Assembly (NCBI GenBank): GCA_013823945.1
Contig: PNMZ01000001.1
Location: 248,001 to 312,000 of the forward strand
DNA from: a bacterium
GTDB taxonomy: Bacteria; Armatimonadota; Fimbriimonadia; Fimbriimonadales; Fimbriimonadaceae
Direction of reading: 5' to 3'
DNA: 64,000 bases
In this document: one piece after another, positions 45,801 to 53,290 of the stretch
How positions within the stretch are numbered: the first letter of the stretch is position 1
Layout: every line of letters begins with the position of its first letter
The notes under the pieces: model-generated
The model's input: the letters and a program-made list of their open reading frames with translations, nothing else
The model's database searches: none
What the model was told of the DNA's origin: nothing
Translations under genes and position numbers: made by a program

Positions 45801-46294
45801 ATCTTGTCCTTGAGCTGGTTATCCGCCAAGTCGCGCAACTGCCGATTGCTCAACCCCTTTGACCGGAGCGCCATCGTCAAAACCGGGTCACTTGCAGAGT
45901 CAAATTTATCAATCAGCGGTCGCTCGGCTTCTCTCGGCAATTGCGAAACTACCGCATCAACCTTCGTCCGAACTTCGTTCAATCCAACCTGAATATCTGA
46001 ACCAATAACAAACTGAACGACGACGTTTGAAAAACCCTCCTGACTCACCGAGGTCACTTCCTGAACGTTCGCTATCCCCGTAACCGCATCCTCGATCTTC
46101 TTACTGATCAAAGTATTGATTTCGTCCGGACCAGCCCCCGGATAAACCGTCGTAACCGTGACAACGCCAAAGTTGACGTCCGGGTTCAACTCCACCCGCA
46201 TACTGTTAAACGCAATCCATCCACCAAGGATAGAAGCCAGCATCAACATCAAAATGAAGACTGGTCGCGTGATTGCTGTTTTAGTTAAACCCAT
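42839..46294 (-). CDS. RND efflux pump inner-membrane transporter (AcrB/HAE1-like)
   Basis: This 1151-residue transporter belongs to the proton-driven RND family. It has TM1 at 10-30, large periplasmic loops, 'IGVLVDDSIVVIENIYRHL' with the paired proton-relay Asp in TM4, and 'IIALVGLVGKNAILLVDYAN' in the second half. Unusually, after TM7 (about 541-560) there is an insertion of about 70 residues with two extra hydrophobic segments (574-596 and 601-621) before the second periplasmic loop starts at 'FQFVPESDGGQVQLNVELP'. With this, 14 membrane segments are predicted instead of 12. It is the last gene of an adaptor-TolC-pump operon. Confidence 0.95.
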   Translation of the reverse strand: MGLTKTAITRPVFILMLMLASILGGWIAFNSMRVELNPDVNFGVVTVTTVYPGAGPDEINTLISKKIEDAVTGIANVQEVTSVSQEGFSNVVVQFVIGSDIQVGLNEVRTKVDAVVSQLPREAERPLIDKFDSASDPVLTMALRSKGLSNRQLRDLADNQLKDKIARVKGVAQVSVLGGDEREIQVQLKRDALLRYGLGVSDIQRAVTAAALNVPAGRIVAGEEEFTVRVLGEFESVDALTNMYLTISDPQQRAPSKQVRLGDVATVIDANKELRESSRVNGDDSVVLIVQKSQEGNAVEISKAIREASPDFGGKSLLESLQEQYGIEFIVTLDTSVQIVESLLDLNIAIFFGIFLVGIVIWMFLHNLRGTLIVSISIPVCLAATLIALWVFGFTINNLSMLALSLAIGVLVDDSIVVIENIYRHLKMGENPVEAAINGRAEIGLAAIAITMADVVVFLPIGFMGGVVGQFFRPLGIGYAIAVLFSLFVSFTITPMLAARWYRQGENWEEPEGRFAKWFEHQFEKFGNGYRKILRVSLNNKWYFFGGGFAVLVAMFTFIGGGFAPDRATALKSGMGMMPMIVGIGVLIFVGNLVVTKKPRISILLGMAGFAALFIAAPLVGQAFGAWKKEDVFKFQFVPESDGGQVQLNVELPAGTTLAATRNAVAQIEKIVMAHPQVEFTVSQLGRQSGGFAASTSGTQYAQITATLHEKEALLDSIMFWVKHEGKMRPASVSSQDVVADLIQSVGKVPGVKVNITEAGGFGFGAAIQLAFKSNDRELLQRTASDIRDRLAAGAIDGVISPEMSSKPGKPELRALPDRARMAAANVSVQELGGALRTLYEGDDTAKFRVAGEEYDIRVMLDLEDRNNPELLRSVPVTFREGQPIFLDEVATIDRGVGLDKIERRDREEVIQVNADLLPGFAAGSVQANIDAWIAEEKLLPEGVTIRALGQADAQQRETVFLFGALGLGLILVYMILASLFNNLLYPFIVQLAQPQAMVGAILALVITDKPLNIVGFIGIIALVGLVGKNAILLVDYANTLRERGYDRVEALIESGGTRIRPILMTTIALIAGMLPVALAIGRGSEFRETIGITIIGGTLLSTVLTLLVIPCSYLIFDEFSDRLGRFLRRFNGGGSTPVESDHHSEELPTI

Positions 46295-46345
46295 TCGTCT
46301 GTGCCTTTACTATCTTTGTTCGCTCTTTAACTCTTTCAAGCCGCC

Positions 46346-47860
46346 CTACTCTGCTTCAACCTCAGCTTCACTCGGCTCTGCCTCCGGCTTCTTTTCCGTG
46401 CCATCGTCGATCCGAATAGGTGCCCCATCAAACAATGTCGATTGTCCACTAGTGATCAACTGCTCACCATTCTCCAAGCCATCCACGATTGCGACGTCTG
46501 CTTCCGTGCGGATCACCGTCACCGTCTTTTTCCGGGCAACCATCATGCTCTCGCCATCTACAGTCTCTCGCATCGCAATGAATACAGAAATGTTCTGGCC
46601 ATCGCGTTGCACCGCCGTATTCGGCACCACAAATACATCTGAAAGCGTGCCCAGCTTCAATGTCCCGCGAACAAACATGCCTGGCTTCACCTTCCCTGCA
46701 GCCTCATTGATCGAAACTCGAACTTTGAACAACCGCCCTAAATCACTCGCCGACGGGCTGACCGAAACTACTGTTCCGCTCAACGCCACATCACCAAGCG
46801 CATCAACCGAAGCGTCCACCGCCATTCCCGGTGCAACATCCGCAATATCTTTCTCAGGAACTTCAGCTTCAAAGAAAATCCCATTCGTACCCACCAATCG
46901 CGCAACCGGAACTCCTGGAGAAACCACAGTTCCTGGTTGAAGTGGCTGGCCACTAATCTTTCCACTCATTGGCGCAGTAACCTTCAAATCATCAACCGCG
47001 ATCCGCGCCAAGCTCACTGCATCCTGGGCGGCTGAAACTTGCGCCCGGGCTGCATCGACTCGATCCTGAGCTGCCGGATCAAGCTTCTTATTCGCCCGAT
47101 CCAAGTTCAACTGCTCTTCGGCTTGCCGAACCTGTTCGCGCAACTGCTCAATATCCTCCGGACGCGTCACTTCCAAAATCAAGTTGTACTGCTCAACCGC
47201 ACTGGTATAGCCGGCTTGCGCATTGTCAAATCGGTTCTGATCAACCTCCAACTGGGCTTTGGAAATAGCTCCTTCCGCCTCTAATCGCTTGGATCGCTCC
47301 AAGTTCTTTCGCGCAAGCTCCAAGTCACTCTTTGCCCGGTCAACGTTTGCCTTAGCTTGAGCCTTTTCTTCACTTCGTGATCCGTTTTGAGCCTTCGCCA
47401 AAGCCGCCTTAGCTTGCCGGACCCGGGCTTCACTCGCCTTAACCGCCGCCGTGCTTCGCTCCGGGGTTACTCGTGCGTCCCGCTGCGCCTGGCTCAACGC
47501 CGCATTTGCTGATCGCACATTCGCCATCGCCTGACTCAACCGCGCCTGAGCTTCCTGACCTTCTTGAACTGCAATCACTTGGCCCGCTGAAACCATTGCG
47601 CCTTCTTTCACATAAACTGCGATCAAACGACCCGGTGACTTGACGCTCACCTGAACATCATCATCCGTCACCACAGAACCCGTCAATTCAAGTGTCTTCG
47701 GAGCGTCAACCGAACTGACCGGTTTGACCATGACCGCCGTCGTCTGGTCAGTGACAATCTCTGCAACCTTTTTGGCTTGCTCCTGACCACCTCGATCCAC
47801 ACATCCCGTGAGAGCCAAAACACTCACTCCGGCTATCAATCCAATTGCCCAATTTCTCAC
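46346..47860 (-). CDS. RND efflux periplasmic adaptor (HlyD/AcrA family) lipoprotein
   Basis: This 504-residue membrane-fusion protein links the RND pump to the outer-membrane channel. It is a lipoprotein with lipobox 'VLALTGC' at about residue 19. The barrel-sandwich (lipoyl-like) halves are at 'VKSPGRLIAVYVKEGAMVSA' and 'VTAPMSGKISGQPLQPGTVV', separated by a long alpha-hairpin of about 180 residues ('QARLSQAMANVRSANAALSQ'). A beta-barrel and membrane-proximal domain follow, with an acidic tail. It overlaps the TolC-like gene by 4 bases. Confidence 0.93.
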   Translation of the reverse strand: MRNWAIGLIAGVSVLALTGCVDRGGQEQAKKVAEIVTDQTTAVMVKPVSSVDAPKTLELTGSVVTDDDVQVSVKSPGRLIAVYVKEGAMVSAGQVIAVQEGQEAQARLSQAMANVRSANAALSQAQRDARVTPERSTAAVKASEARVRQAKAALAKAQNGSRSEEKAQAKANVDRAKSDLELARKNLERSKRLEAEGAISKAQLEVDQNRFDNAQAGYTSAVEQYNLILEVTRPEDIEQLREQVRQAEEQLNLDRANKKLDPAAQDRVDAARAQVSAAQDAVSLARIAVDDLKVTAPMSGKISGQPLQPGTVVSPGVPVARLVGTNGIFFEAEVPEKDIADVAPGMAVDASVDALGDVALSGTVVSVSPSASDLGRLFKVRVSINEAAGKVKPGMFVRGTLKLGTLSDVFVVPNTAVQRDGQNISVFIAMRETVDGESMMVARKKTVTVIRTEADVAIVDGLENGEQLITSGQSTLFDGAPIRIDDGTEKKPEAEPSEAEVEAE

Positions 47861-49176
47861 TGACCTTCCTCCTTGTTTTCGCCTTGCGCTGGTGCCGGAG
47901 TCGCCTCTGGCAAGTTCGTCAAATCGTCCACTCCGACCGCTTTTTGAAGCGCAACATATGCCGACCGAAGTTGATACAACGCTGCCACTTCGGCAGACTG
48001 TGCCGAAACCAAATCCTGCTGACCAACAATCACGTCCAGCAAAATTCCAACTTCCTCGTCATAACGAAGCTGGGCGAGCCGCAAGGCTTCTTCCGCCAAA
48101 ATCCGATTCGACTTGGCAGACTCATAACTCGCAAATGCCGTCTCGTATTGCGTTACCGCAACCCGAACTTCAAACGCAACTGCCAACTGAACCTGCTGAA
48201 GCAAAATCTTTGCCCGCTCTTCCTGTTCCTTCGCCCGCTGTGTATTAGCCTTAATCGCCCCACTTGTCACGATGGGAACGCTGACCGTAGCACTCGCACT
48301 GGTTTGCCGCTCTGGCTGACCAAACCCCGGATCAATGATTTCCGTATGCCCCGCCGACAGAGTCAAAGTTGGCAATGCTGCCCGCTGCTCCGCTTCTCGG
48401 CTCTTAGCCAATGCTTCGATCCCGGCCTCGGCTCGTTTGAGTTCGGGTCGATTCAAAAGCGAGCCTCTCACGTAAATTGCCGTCTCTCGCAGCATTTCCG
48501 GATCATTCTCAACCGGCACCGGAGTAAATTCCGTCTCAATCGGTCGCGCCAACAAATTGTTCAAATCCTGTTTCGCGATCCGCAAATTCCCTTCGGCCTG
48601 AATTTTTGCCTGTTGCAACCGCTTCAAATCAGATTCCAGCCGCAACACATCAAACTTTGGAATCGCTTCCGCATTGAATCGAATCTGCGCATCTGCCAGT
48701 CGCCTCTCCGCCGATACAACTGCCGCGCTCTGGATGTCAAAGAACTCCTGAGCCTGCAAAACCGACAAATACTTCGTCCGAACCTGACTTTTCAAGTCAT
48801 TTCGAACGGTTTCTTTCGCAAACTCATTGACCTTCACATTCAAAGTCGCTGCATCGAGGCGGAGTGTCACAACCCGAGAGATGTCAATAATCTGTGACAC
48901 TCCCAAGTTAATCGTATTCGTGACATTCGAACCGTTTTGACCAAACGCTCCAGGCGTGACAGTGTTTGACCATTGCGTAGTCCCCGAGAGAGTCGCCCCT
49001 GGCCCCAGCGCCGCTTCGGCAATTCGCCGACTCGACCGCGCCTCCGCGATGTTACTCTCGGCAACCCGCAATTCAAATGCTTGCATCTCGGCAATCGCGA
49101 GAGCTTCGTCCAACGTCATGGCTGGAGCCTCCTGCCCCCCCAAGACGACCGCTAATGTCAAATAGAATCCCAGCAT
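47857..49176 (-). CDS. TolC-family outer membrane efflux protein
   Basis: This 439-residue channel has a signal-like start (MLGFYLTLAVVLGGQEAP) and the two repeated helical-hairpin halves of the TolC fold: 'MTLDEALAIAEMQAFELRVA' early and 'LTLSAGHTEIIDPGFG', 'ILAEEALRLAQLRYDEEVGI' late. It should form the outer-membrane exit duct for the RND pump encoded downstream. It follows the AbrB-type regulator gene by 3 bases, so regulator, channel, adaptor and pump form one operon. Confidence 0.93.
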   Translation of the reverse strand: MLGFYLTLAVVLGGQEAPAMTLDEALAIAEMQAFELRVAESNIAEARSSRRIAEAALGPGATLSGTTQWSNTVTPGAFGQNGSNVTNTINLGVSQIIDISRVVTLRLDAATLNVKVNEFAKETVRNDLKSQVRTKYLSVLQAQEFFDIQSAAVVSAERRLADAQIRFNAEAIPKFDVLRLESDLKRLQQAKIQAEGNLRIAKQDLNNLLARPIETEFTPVPVENDPEMLRETAIYVRGSLLNRPELKRAEAGIEALAKSREAEQRAALPTLTLSAGHTEIIDPGFGQPERQTSASATVSVPIVTSGAIKANTQRAKEQEERAKILLQQVQLAVAFEVRVAVTQYETAFASYESAKSNRILAEEALRLAQLRYDEEVGILLDVIVGQQDLVSAQSAEVAALYQLRSAYVALQKAVGVDDLTNLPEATPAPAQGENKEEGQ

Positions 49177-49179
49177 CTG

Positions 49180-49434
49180 TTACTTCTCCTCCGGTGCCTC
49201 GTAAGGCTCACTCTGCTCTGCTTTCATAATCCTCAACTTGATCTCTTCCAAAAATTCGTTCATCACGCCAAACGAACACACCATCAATCCCGGATGAACC
49301 GGATCACGCATCACCAAAAGCTTGTCCCCTGGTTTGATCCCCAATTCTTCCCGCGCCTCCGCTGGAATAACAATCTGCCCCCGTTCACCCACCGTCACGG
49401 AGCCGTAAAAGCACTCATCAAAGTTGATTCCCAT
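49180..49434 (-). CDS. AbrB/SpoVT-type DNA-binding regulator
   Basis: This 84-residue swapped-hairpin regulator starts at ATG 49434, set by GAGG six bases upstream; the frame is open to 49476. The AbrB fold is seen in 'YGSVTVGERGQIVIPAEARE' and 'ELGIKPGDKLLVMRD'. An extra helix and acidic tail follow. It is the first gene of the efflux operon and probably regulates it. An inverted repeat, AAAAGTAT-8 bases-ATACTTTT, just upstream at 49446-49469 is a likely binding site. Such proteins also act as antitoxins, but no toxin gene is next to it. Confidence 0.9.
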   Translation of the reverse strand: MGINFDECFYGSVTVGERGQIVIPAEAREELGIKPGDKLLVMRDPVHPGLMVCSFGVMNEFLEEIKLRIMKAEQSEPYEAPEEK

Positions 49435-49445
49435 GTTAACCTCGC

Positions 49446-49469
49446 AAAAGTATACAAAATCATACTTTT
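49446..49469. promoter_or_regulatory. Inverted repeat, likely operator of the AbrB-type regulator
   Basis: AAAAGTAT (49446-49453) and ATACTTTT (49462-49469) form a perfect 8-bp inverted repeat with an 8-base spacer. A third half-site, TACTTTTG, lies at about 49480-49487. On the minus strand TTGACA (49493-49488) is a good -35 candidate; no convincing -10 was found. The position between two divergent genes would allow control of both. Confidence 0.55.
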
Positions 49470-49524
49470 CATACATAGGTACTTTTGTGTCAACAATAAG
49501 TTAAAATTGATAAAATTCAAAAAC

Positions 49525-50499
49525 ATGAAATTCCTCCCAGTAATTCTAACAGTTACTACAGCCTGCGCCGCTGGGGCAGTTCCCCATTCTCGAATTGACT
49601 CAGAAAAGTCCCAGCCTGAAAAAATCCTTCCCATTCAAAACACTCGTTCCGTCAATCAAGCCTATTTGCGCCCTCTCCCCCTCGGCCCCCTTCTCAGACC
49701 TGGTCAAAACCAAACGAGCTGGCTCCTCGGAATCGAAAACGAGTTCCGCGTGAATCAAACGATCCGAGAAGATGGCGAGTCTTGGAGACTTCGATACCTT
49801 TACCGCCACGCATCCGAACAAGGCGAATGGCTCATTTCAATCCCCCTCATCCACAGAGGCGGCGGACTCCTCGATTCCTTCATCGATCTCTGGCACCAAA
49901 ATGTAGTCAACCACTCCGCCCCCAATCGCGAGATCACTCCGTATGGACGCAACCGCTATATCCTGCACGACGGCAGCCGTCCCTCCCCAGGTACTAACCT
50001 TGGCGATCTCACCACTGGGTACCGATTCCGATTGCCAGCTTCACCACAAATCAGCATCAAACTCCCAACCGGCAACCCCGGTCAACTCCTCGGCTCTGGC
50101 GGAACTGATCTTGCTTTTTCCTGTGAGCAAACCTGGTCCATTGCTCCTCGCTACGATTTCACTGCTCAAGCAAGTCTCATCTATCAATCGCCCAGCTCGG
50201 GCTGGACCGCAACTCGCCCATGGATCGCCACCTATAATCTCGCTCTCGCCTATCGAATAACGGAGCACCAATCCTGGATCCTTCAACTTACGTCGGAAAC
50301 ACCCGCCGTCCAAAACGACGAGCCATTTCTTGATCAGCCCAACCGAATCATCTCGCTCGGCCTCAGCCAATCCACCAAAGCTGGAACCTGGACATTTTGG
50401 ATCAGCGAAGATGGCGACATCGGTTGGTTCAATCTGAACCGAGGCGTTACAACCGGCGCCGATTTCGCGATCGGAATCCGATTCACCCAAAAACAATAA
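49525..50499 (+). CDS. DUF3187 family exported protein
   Basis: This 324-residue protein starts at ATG 49525, giving a signal peptide (MKFLPVILTVTTACAAG). It matches the DUF3187 family from memory: 'EWLISIPLIHRGGGLLDSFI' then 'DLWHQ', 'GTNLGDLTTGYRFRLP', 'SIKLPTGNPGQLLGSGGTDL', and an alternating beta-strand pattern to the end ('GADFAIGIRFTQKQ'), which suggests an outer-membrane barrel. Function is unknown. It is divergent from the efflux operon, across a region with a likely AbrB-type operator. Confidence 0.75.
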   Translation: MKFLPVILTVTTACAAGAVPHSRIDSEKSQPEKILPIQNTRSVNQAYLRPLPLGPLLRPGQNQTSWLLGIENEFRVNQTIREDGESWRLRYLYRHASEQGEWLISIPLIHRGGGLLDSFIDLWHQNVVNHSAPNREITPYGRNRYILHDGSRPSPGTNLGDLTTGYRFRLPASPQISIKLPTGNPGQLLGSGGTDLAFSCEQTWSIAPRYDFTAQASLIYQSPSSGWTATRPWIATYNLALAYRITEHQSWILQLTSETPAVQNDEPFLDQPNRIISLGLSQSTKAGTWTFWISEDGDIGWFNLNRGVTTGADFAIGIRFTQKQ

Positions 50500-50529
50500 A
50501 AGCCCTGGACATATTCTGCCAAGGGCTTT
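50499..50529. terminator. Bidirectional terminator between DUF3187 and rpsR
   Basis: AAAGCCCTGG and CCAAGGGCTTT pair (one bulged base) around a 10-base loop. The A/T ends of the stem provide T-runs for both converging genes. The first base overlaps the stop codon of the DUF3187 gene. Confidence 0.8.
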
Positions 50530-50549
50530 CAACTCATCCAATCCTGCGT

Positions 50550-50957
50550 TTACTCGCCGGCTTCTTCAGTTTGCTTCTGCTCGCGCGGTTCGCGATTCTC
50601 TCGCGGCTCGCGAGCGTCACCCATTGAACGACGGCGCGGGCCAGTATCAACAGCTTCGCGAACGACAAACGGCAACAATGCCATTTCTCGCGCGCTCTTG
50701 ATCGCGTTTGAAATCATCCGCTGCTGCTTTGCTGTGTTTCCGGTCTGGCGAGCGGCCAAAATCTTGCCTCGCTCACTAATAAACTTCTGCAACGTCGCCA
50801 CATCTTTATAGTCCACCGACTCAACTTTGTTCAGAGTCAAGAAGCTAACTTTGCGACGGCGACGGGGTCGGGTGCGACCATCATTGCGGCCCTCCGACAT
50901 GTCCACGGACATTCCGTCCGCAGCGCCATCCAGATTTTCTTTGTCAAATTCGCTCAT
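50550..50957 (-). CDS. rpsR: Ribosomal protein bS18 with extended tails
   Basis: The small-subunit protein S18 core is clear at about residues 33-102: '[20 protein letters not shown]' then '[20 protein letters not shown]' and '[20 protein letters not shown]'. The start at 50957 (AGGATC upstream) gives 135 residues, against about 75 in most bacteria. The surplus is an acidic N-terminal ~30 residues and an Arg/Glu-rich C-terminal ~30 residues ('RREPREQ'-like repeats). It is not next to rpsF, ssb or rplI. An upstream in-frame extension to 51080 is unlikely. Confidence 0.95.
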   Translation of the reverse strand: MSEFDKENLDGAADGMSVDMSEGRNDGRTRPRRRRKVSFLTLNKVESVDYKDVATLQKFISERGKILAARQTGNTAKQQRMISNAIKSAREMALLPFVVREAVDTGPRRRSMGDAREPRENREPREQKQTEEAGE

Positions 50958-51341
50958 CAAACGATCCTGATCCCACTCGGGAATCGAACCAACATTATGC
51001 CACACACCCTTCATCCATCTTTCACAAGGTCCCCAATGCACCGGGTCCCCGCCAATTTCCCCGCAAAACTGCAACCGCAAAAACCCTCGCTTTCTTGTGC
51101 CCTCGCAAACCCACCAGCTACCAAATCAAACAAAACCGGAACAACCCAATCAGCCCTCCCGAAAGGGAAGGGTCGCCAGAAAGCCCCAATCAGATCCGGG
51201 GGATGCCCTCCTCCAGTGGTCTGAAAAGCAACCCTCCAGCCCAGGGCCATCGCTTGCGATGGCCCCGATTAACTTTGCTCCGTCGCTAGCAATCGCCCCA
51301 ATTAACCTAAAGCCTTCGAGGGCCACTCTCGTCGTTGAGGG
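50958..51341. other. Intergenic region with hairpins and imperfect direct repeats
   Basis: This 384-base gap lies between the clostripain-like gene and rpsR, both on the minus strand. It contains a hairpin GGCCATCG-CTTG-CGATGGCC at 51246-51265 and two related ~27-base segments (GCTTGCGATGGCCCCGATTA and GCTAGCAATCGCCCCAATTA). A third stem, CCCTCCCGAAAGGGAAGGG, lies near 51164. No gene or RNA is convincing. The rpsR promoter is probably near 50970-51000 but I could not place it. Confidence 0.5.
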
Positions 51342-53222
51342 TTAAGGTGCAAGCCCCAGCCACTCATTCCAATTCGTATCCTGAGCTAGCTTCATTCGCT
51401 CATAATCCGTCCGGAATGTCGCATAAGTTGACGTATCGGAAAAGTCAATGGACAAACCGTGGCTGTTCGGCGATTCCGCATTACTGTATTCATAAACCAC
51501 CGCCTGAGCAATCGCCGTCCGCACATTGCTCGCTGCCGTCCGCACAGATTGCGGAATCGTCAAGTCTCCTTCCAACCGGAAGCAGACATCAACAATGTCT
51601 CGATAAACCCGGGTCGAAGCCGGTGAATAGCTCTGAGCGGTGTTTCGAATCGTTTGAATCTGTCCCGCAATCGCCAACCGATGCGTAATCAACTGATCCG
51701 CCAACGCCGAAAGCGATGTTGCGACGTTGTTCAACTGGCTCGACGAAACGACGCTCTGAGTGATTTTACGGAATTGATACAAATTCCCCGGCTGAGCTTG
51801 TTCCTGCATTCCATCTACAAATGCCCGCGCCAAGTTCAAACTCGATGCATTCGGGTTGTCACGGAATTCGTCGAAAATAAGATGATACGGATACCCTTCT
51901 CCCGGCGGACTCTCCTCACTCCCGACCACATAATCTGCAAATCCCCGCACTTCATACGCCACTTCCATCATCTGCATCAGACTCGCATCCCAAGCAATGA
52001 TGTCAAAGTGATTCCCTGCCAAAGCCGCGTCCGTTTCCCAACTCTTAATGGAAGTTCCGTACTGATCATCATAACTAAACGCTCGAGTGGTCAGACTCTC
52101 CGTGCTCCGCTTCCAGCCATTGCCGTGATTCCAAAGAATCAATACATACCGATCTGCCGGATAGTTCTCCTTGCCCCACTCGATGAAATCCGCCAAAGTC
52201 TGGGTACTGCCCATATCCAGAGCATTTCCATTCGCATCGCGAATGTTGTTCTGCACAAGCTCACTCGCAATCGCAGATGTCGTGTCCGGCTTCACCAAAT
52301 ACCGCCGAACACCATCAAAGCTTGACCCACCAAACGCCGATTTTGATTGCTTCCACTGAACCACAAACCGGACATCCGGGTTTCCAGCGACCTGCTCCAT
52401 CTGGTTAACATTAAGCGTACTGAACGAAAACAGATCGTTGGCCGCATTCAGATAGACCAAAACGGTCCACTTGCCTTGTGTCGTTGTCCGCTGGGTGACA
52501 TCAACATCTGCTGACTTGGACAAGCTATGTGCGGTAGAAGCAGCCCTCACCGCCCCTGACCCAACCGTAGTCGCCGTGAATTGTCCCGTCGTCGCTCCAA
52601 CCGTCCCAATTCCTCCCACCACCGACCACCTCAAATCACCAACCGGCAAGAAAACCGCCTGACCACCGTTCAGTCCCGTACTCACGAACTGCGTAATCGA
52701 CTGCTCCTTAACCGAACCAGATCCCGGGACAACTTTCAATTCGGTTGGCGCAATCCCGTACCGTGAAGTCGCAGTATATGTCGTTCCAGCCGTCCCTCCT
52801 GAACACAGGTCAACGACCTGTGTCAGCTCCCCAATCGCCCCCCCTCCCGCATTCGCTTGGTTGTAAATCGTCGCCTTCAAAACGTGAACCCCCGCCGCCA
52901 AATTCGTCAACGTCATATCGCTAAACAAAGTCCCATTTCGGTTCACCGAATCTGATCGCAAAACAAACCCGTCCGCATCAATGATTTGTATCACCTGGCT
53001 CGCGTTTGCTGGCGCACTGCCCCAAACGGTTTGATAACTCACATTCCCCAATCCCGTCGCCACCGAGCACTGACCCGGTGCGAGATTCGAAGAGTCACCT
53101 GAAACCCCACCCCCTCCACCTCCACAACCCAACAGAATTCCAATCCCCGCCACCAAGAGGCCGTTCAGCAGTCCTCGACTCCAAGAAAATGATTTCACCT
53201 CTAAGCTGACGATTATTCCCAT
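51342..53222 (-). CDS. Clostripain-family (peptidase C11) lipoprotein, nucleophile Cys replaced by Ser
   Basis: This 626-residue exported protein has a lipobox 'GIGILLGC' followed by a glycine run. Residues ~50-245 hold Ig-like domains ('VSIT'-type repeats, 'GTVGATTGQFTATTVGSGAV'). The C11 fold begins at 'KWTVLVYLNAANDLFSFS'. The catalytic His is in 'YVLILWNHGNGWKRS' (about 366). The segment that normally reads 'DACLM...E' reads 'IIAWDASLMQMMEVAYEV', with Ser414 (AGT) where the nucleophile Cys is expected. The later 'YVVGSEESPPGEGYPYH' is normal. It may be a serine variant or an inactive binding protein. Confidence 0.88.
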   Translation of the reverse strand: MGIIVSLEVKSFSWSRGLLNGLLVAGIGILLGCGGGGGGVSGDSSNLAPGQCSVATGLGNVSYQTVWGSAPANASQVIQIIDADGFVLRSDSVNRNGTLFSDMTLTNLAAGVHVLKATIYNQANAGGGAIGELTQVVDLCSGGTAGTTYTATSRYGIAPTELKVVPGSGSVKEQSITQFVSTGLNGGQAVFLPVGDLRWSVVGGIGTVGATTGQFTATTVGSGAVRAASTAHSLSKSADVDVTQRTTTQGKWTVLVYLNAANDLFSFSTLNVNQMEQVAGNPDVRFVVQWKQSKSAFGGSSFDGVRRYLVKPDTTSAIASELVQNNIRDANGNALDMGSTQTLADFIEWGKENYPADRYVLILWNHGNGWKRSTESLTTRAFSYDDQYGTSIKSWETDAALAGNHFDIIAWDASLMQMMEVAYEVRGFADYVVGSEESPPGEGYPYHLIFDEFRDNPNASSLNLARAFVDGMQEQAQPGNLYQFRKITQSVVSSSQLNNVATSLSALADQLITHRLAIAGQIQTIRNTAQSYSPASTRVYRDIVDVCFRLEGDLTIPQSVRTAASNVRTAIAQAVVYEYSNAESPNSHGLSIDFSDTSTYATFRTDYERMKLAQDTNWNEWLGLAP

Positions 53223-53290
53223 CAAATCGTTCTAAAATCTGCTCCCAAACCACTAAGAACCGGGCTTCCTTCCGCCAACAATTCAAGAGA

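Noticed and set aside
47845-48897. 350-codon plus-strand frame opposite the TolC-like gene
   Set aside because: The composition is that of an antisense shadow, and the minus-strand TolC family match is clear.
49180-49434. AbrB-type gene as the antitoxin of a toxin-antitoxin pair
   Set aside because: The neighbouring genes are a TolC channel and a DUF3187 protein; no PIN, MazF or Doc-like toxin is adjacent.
50957-51080. tRNA-like TTCGATTCC segment upstream of rpsR (minus strand)
   Set aside because: The flanking bases do not form a T-stem, and no matching acceptor or anticodon stem lies 60-75 bases away.
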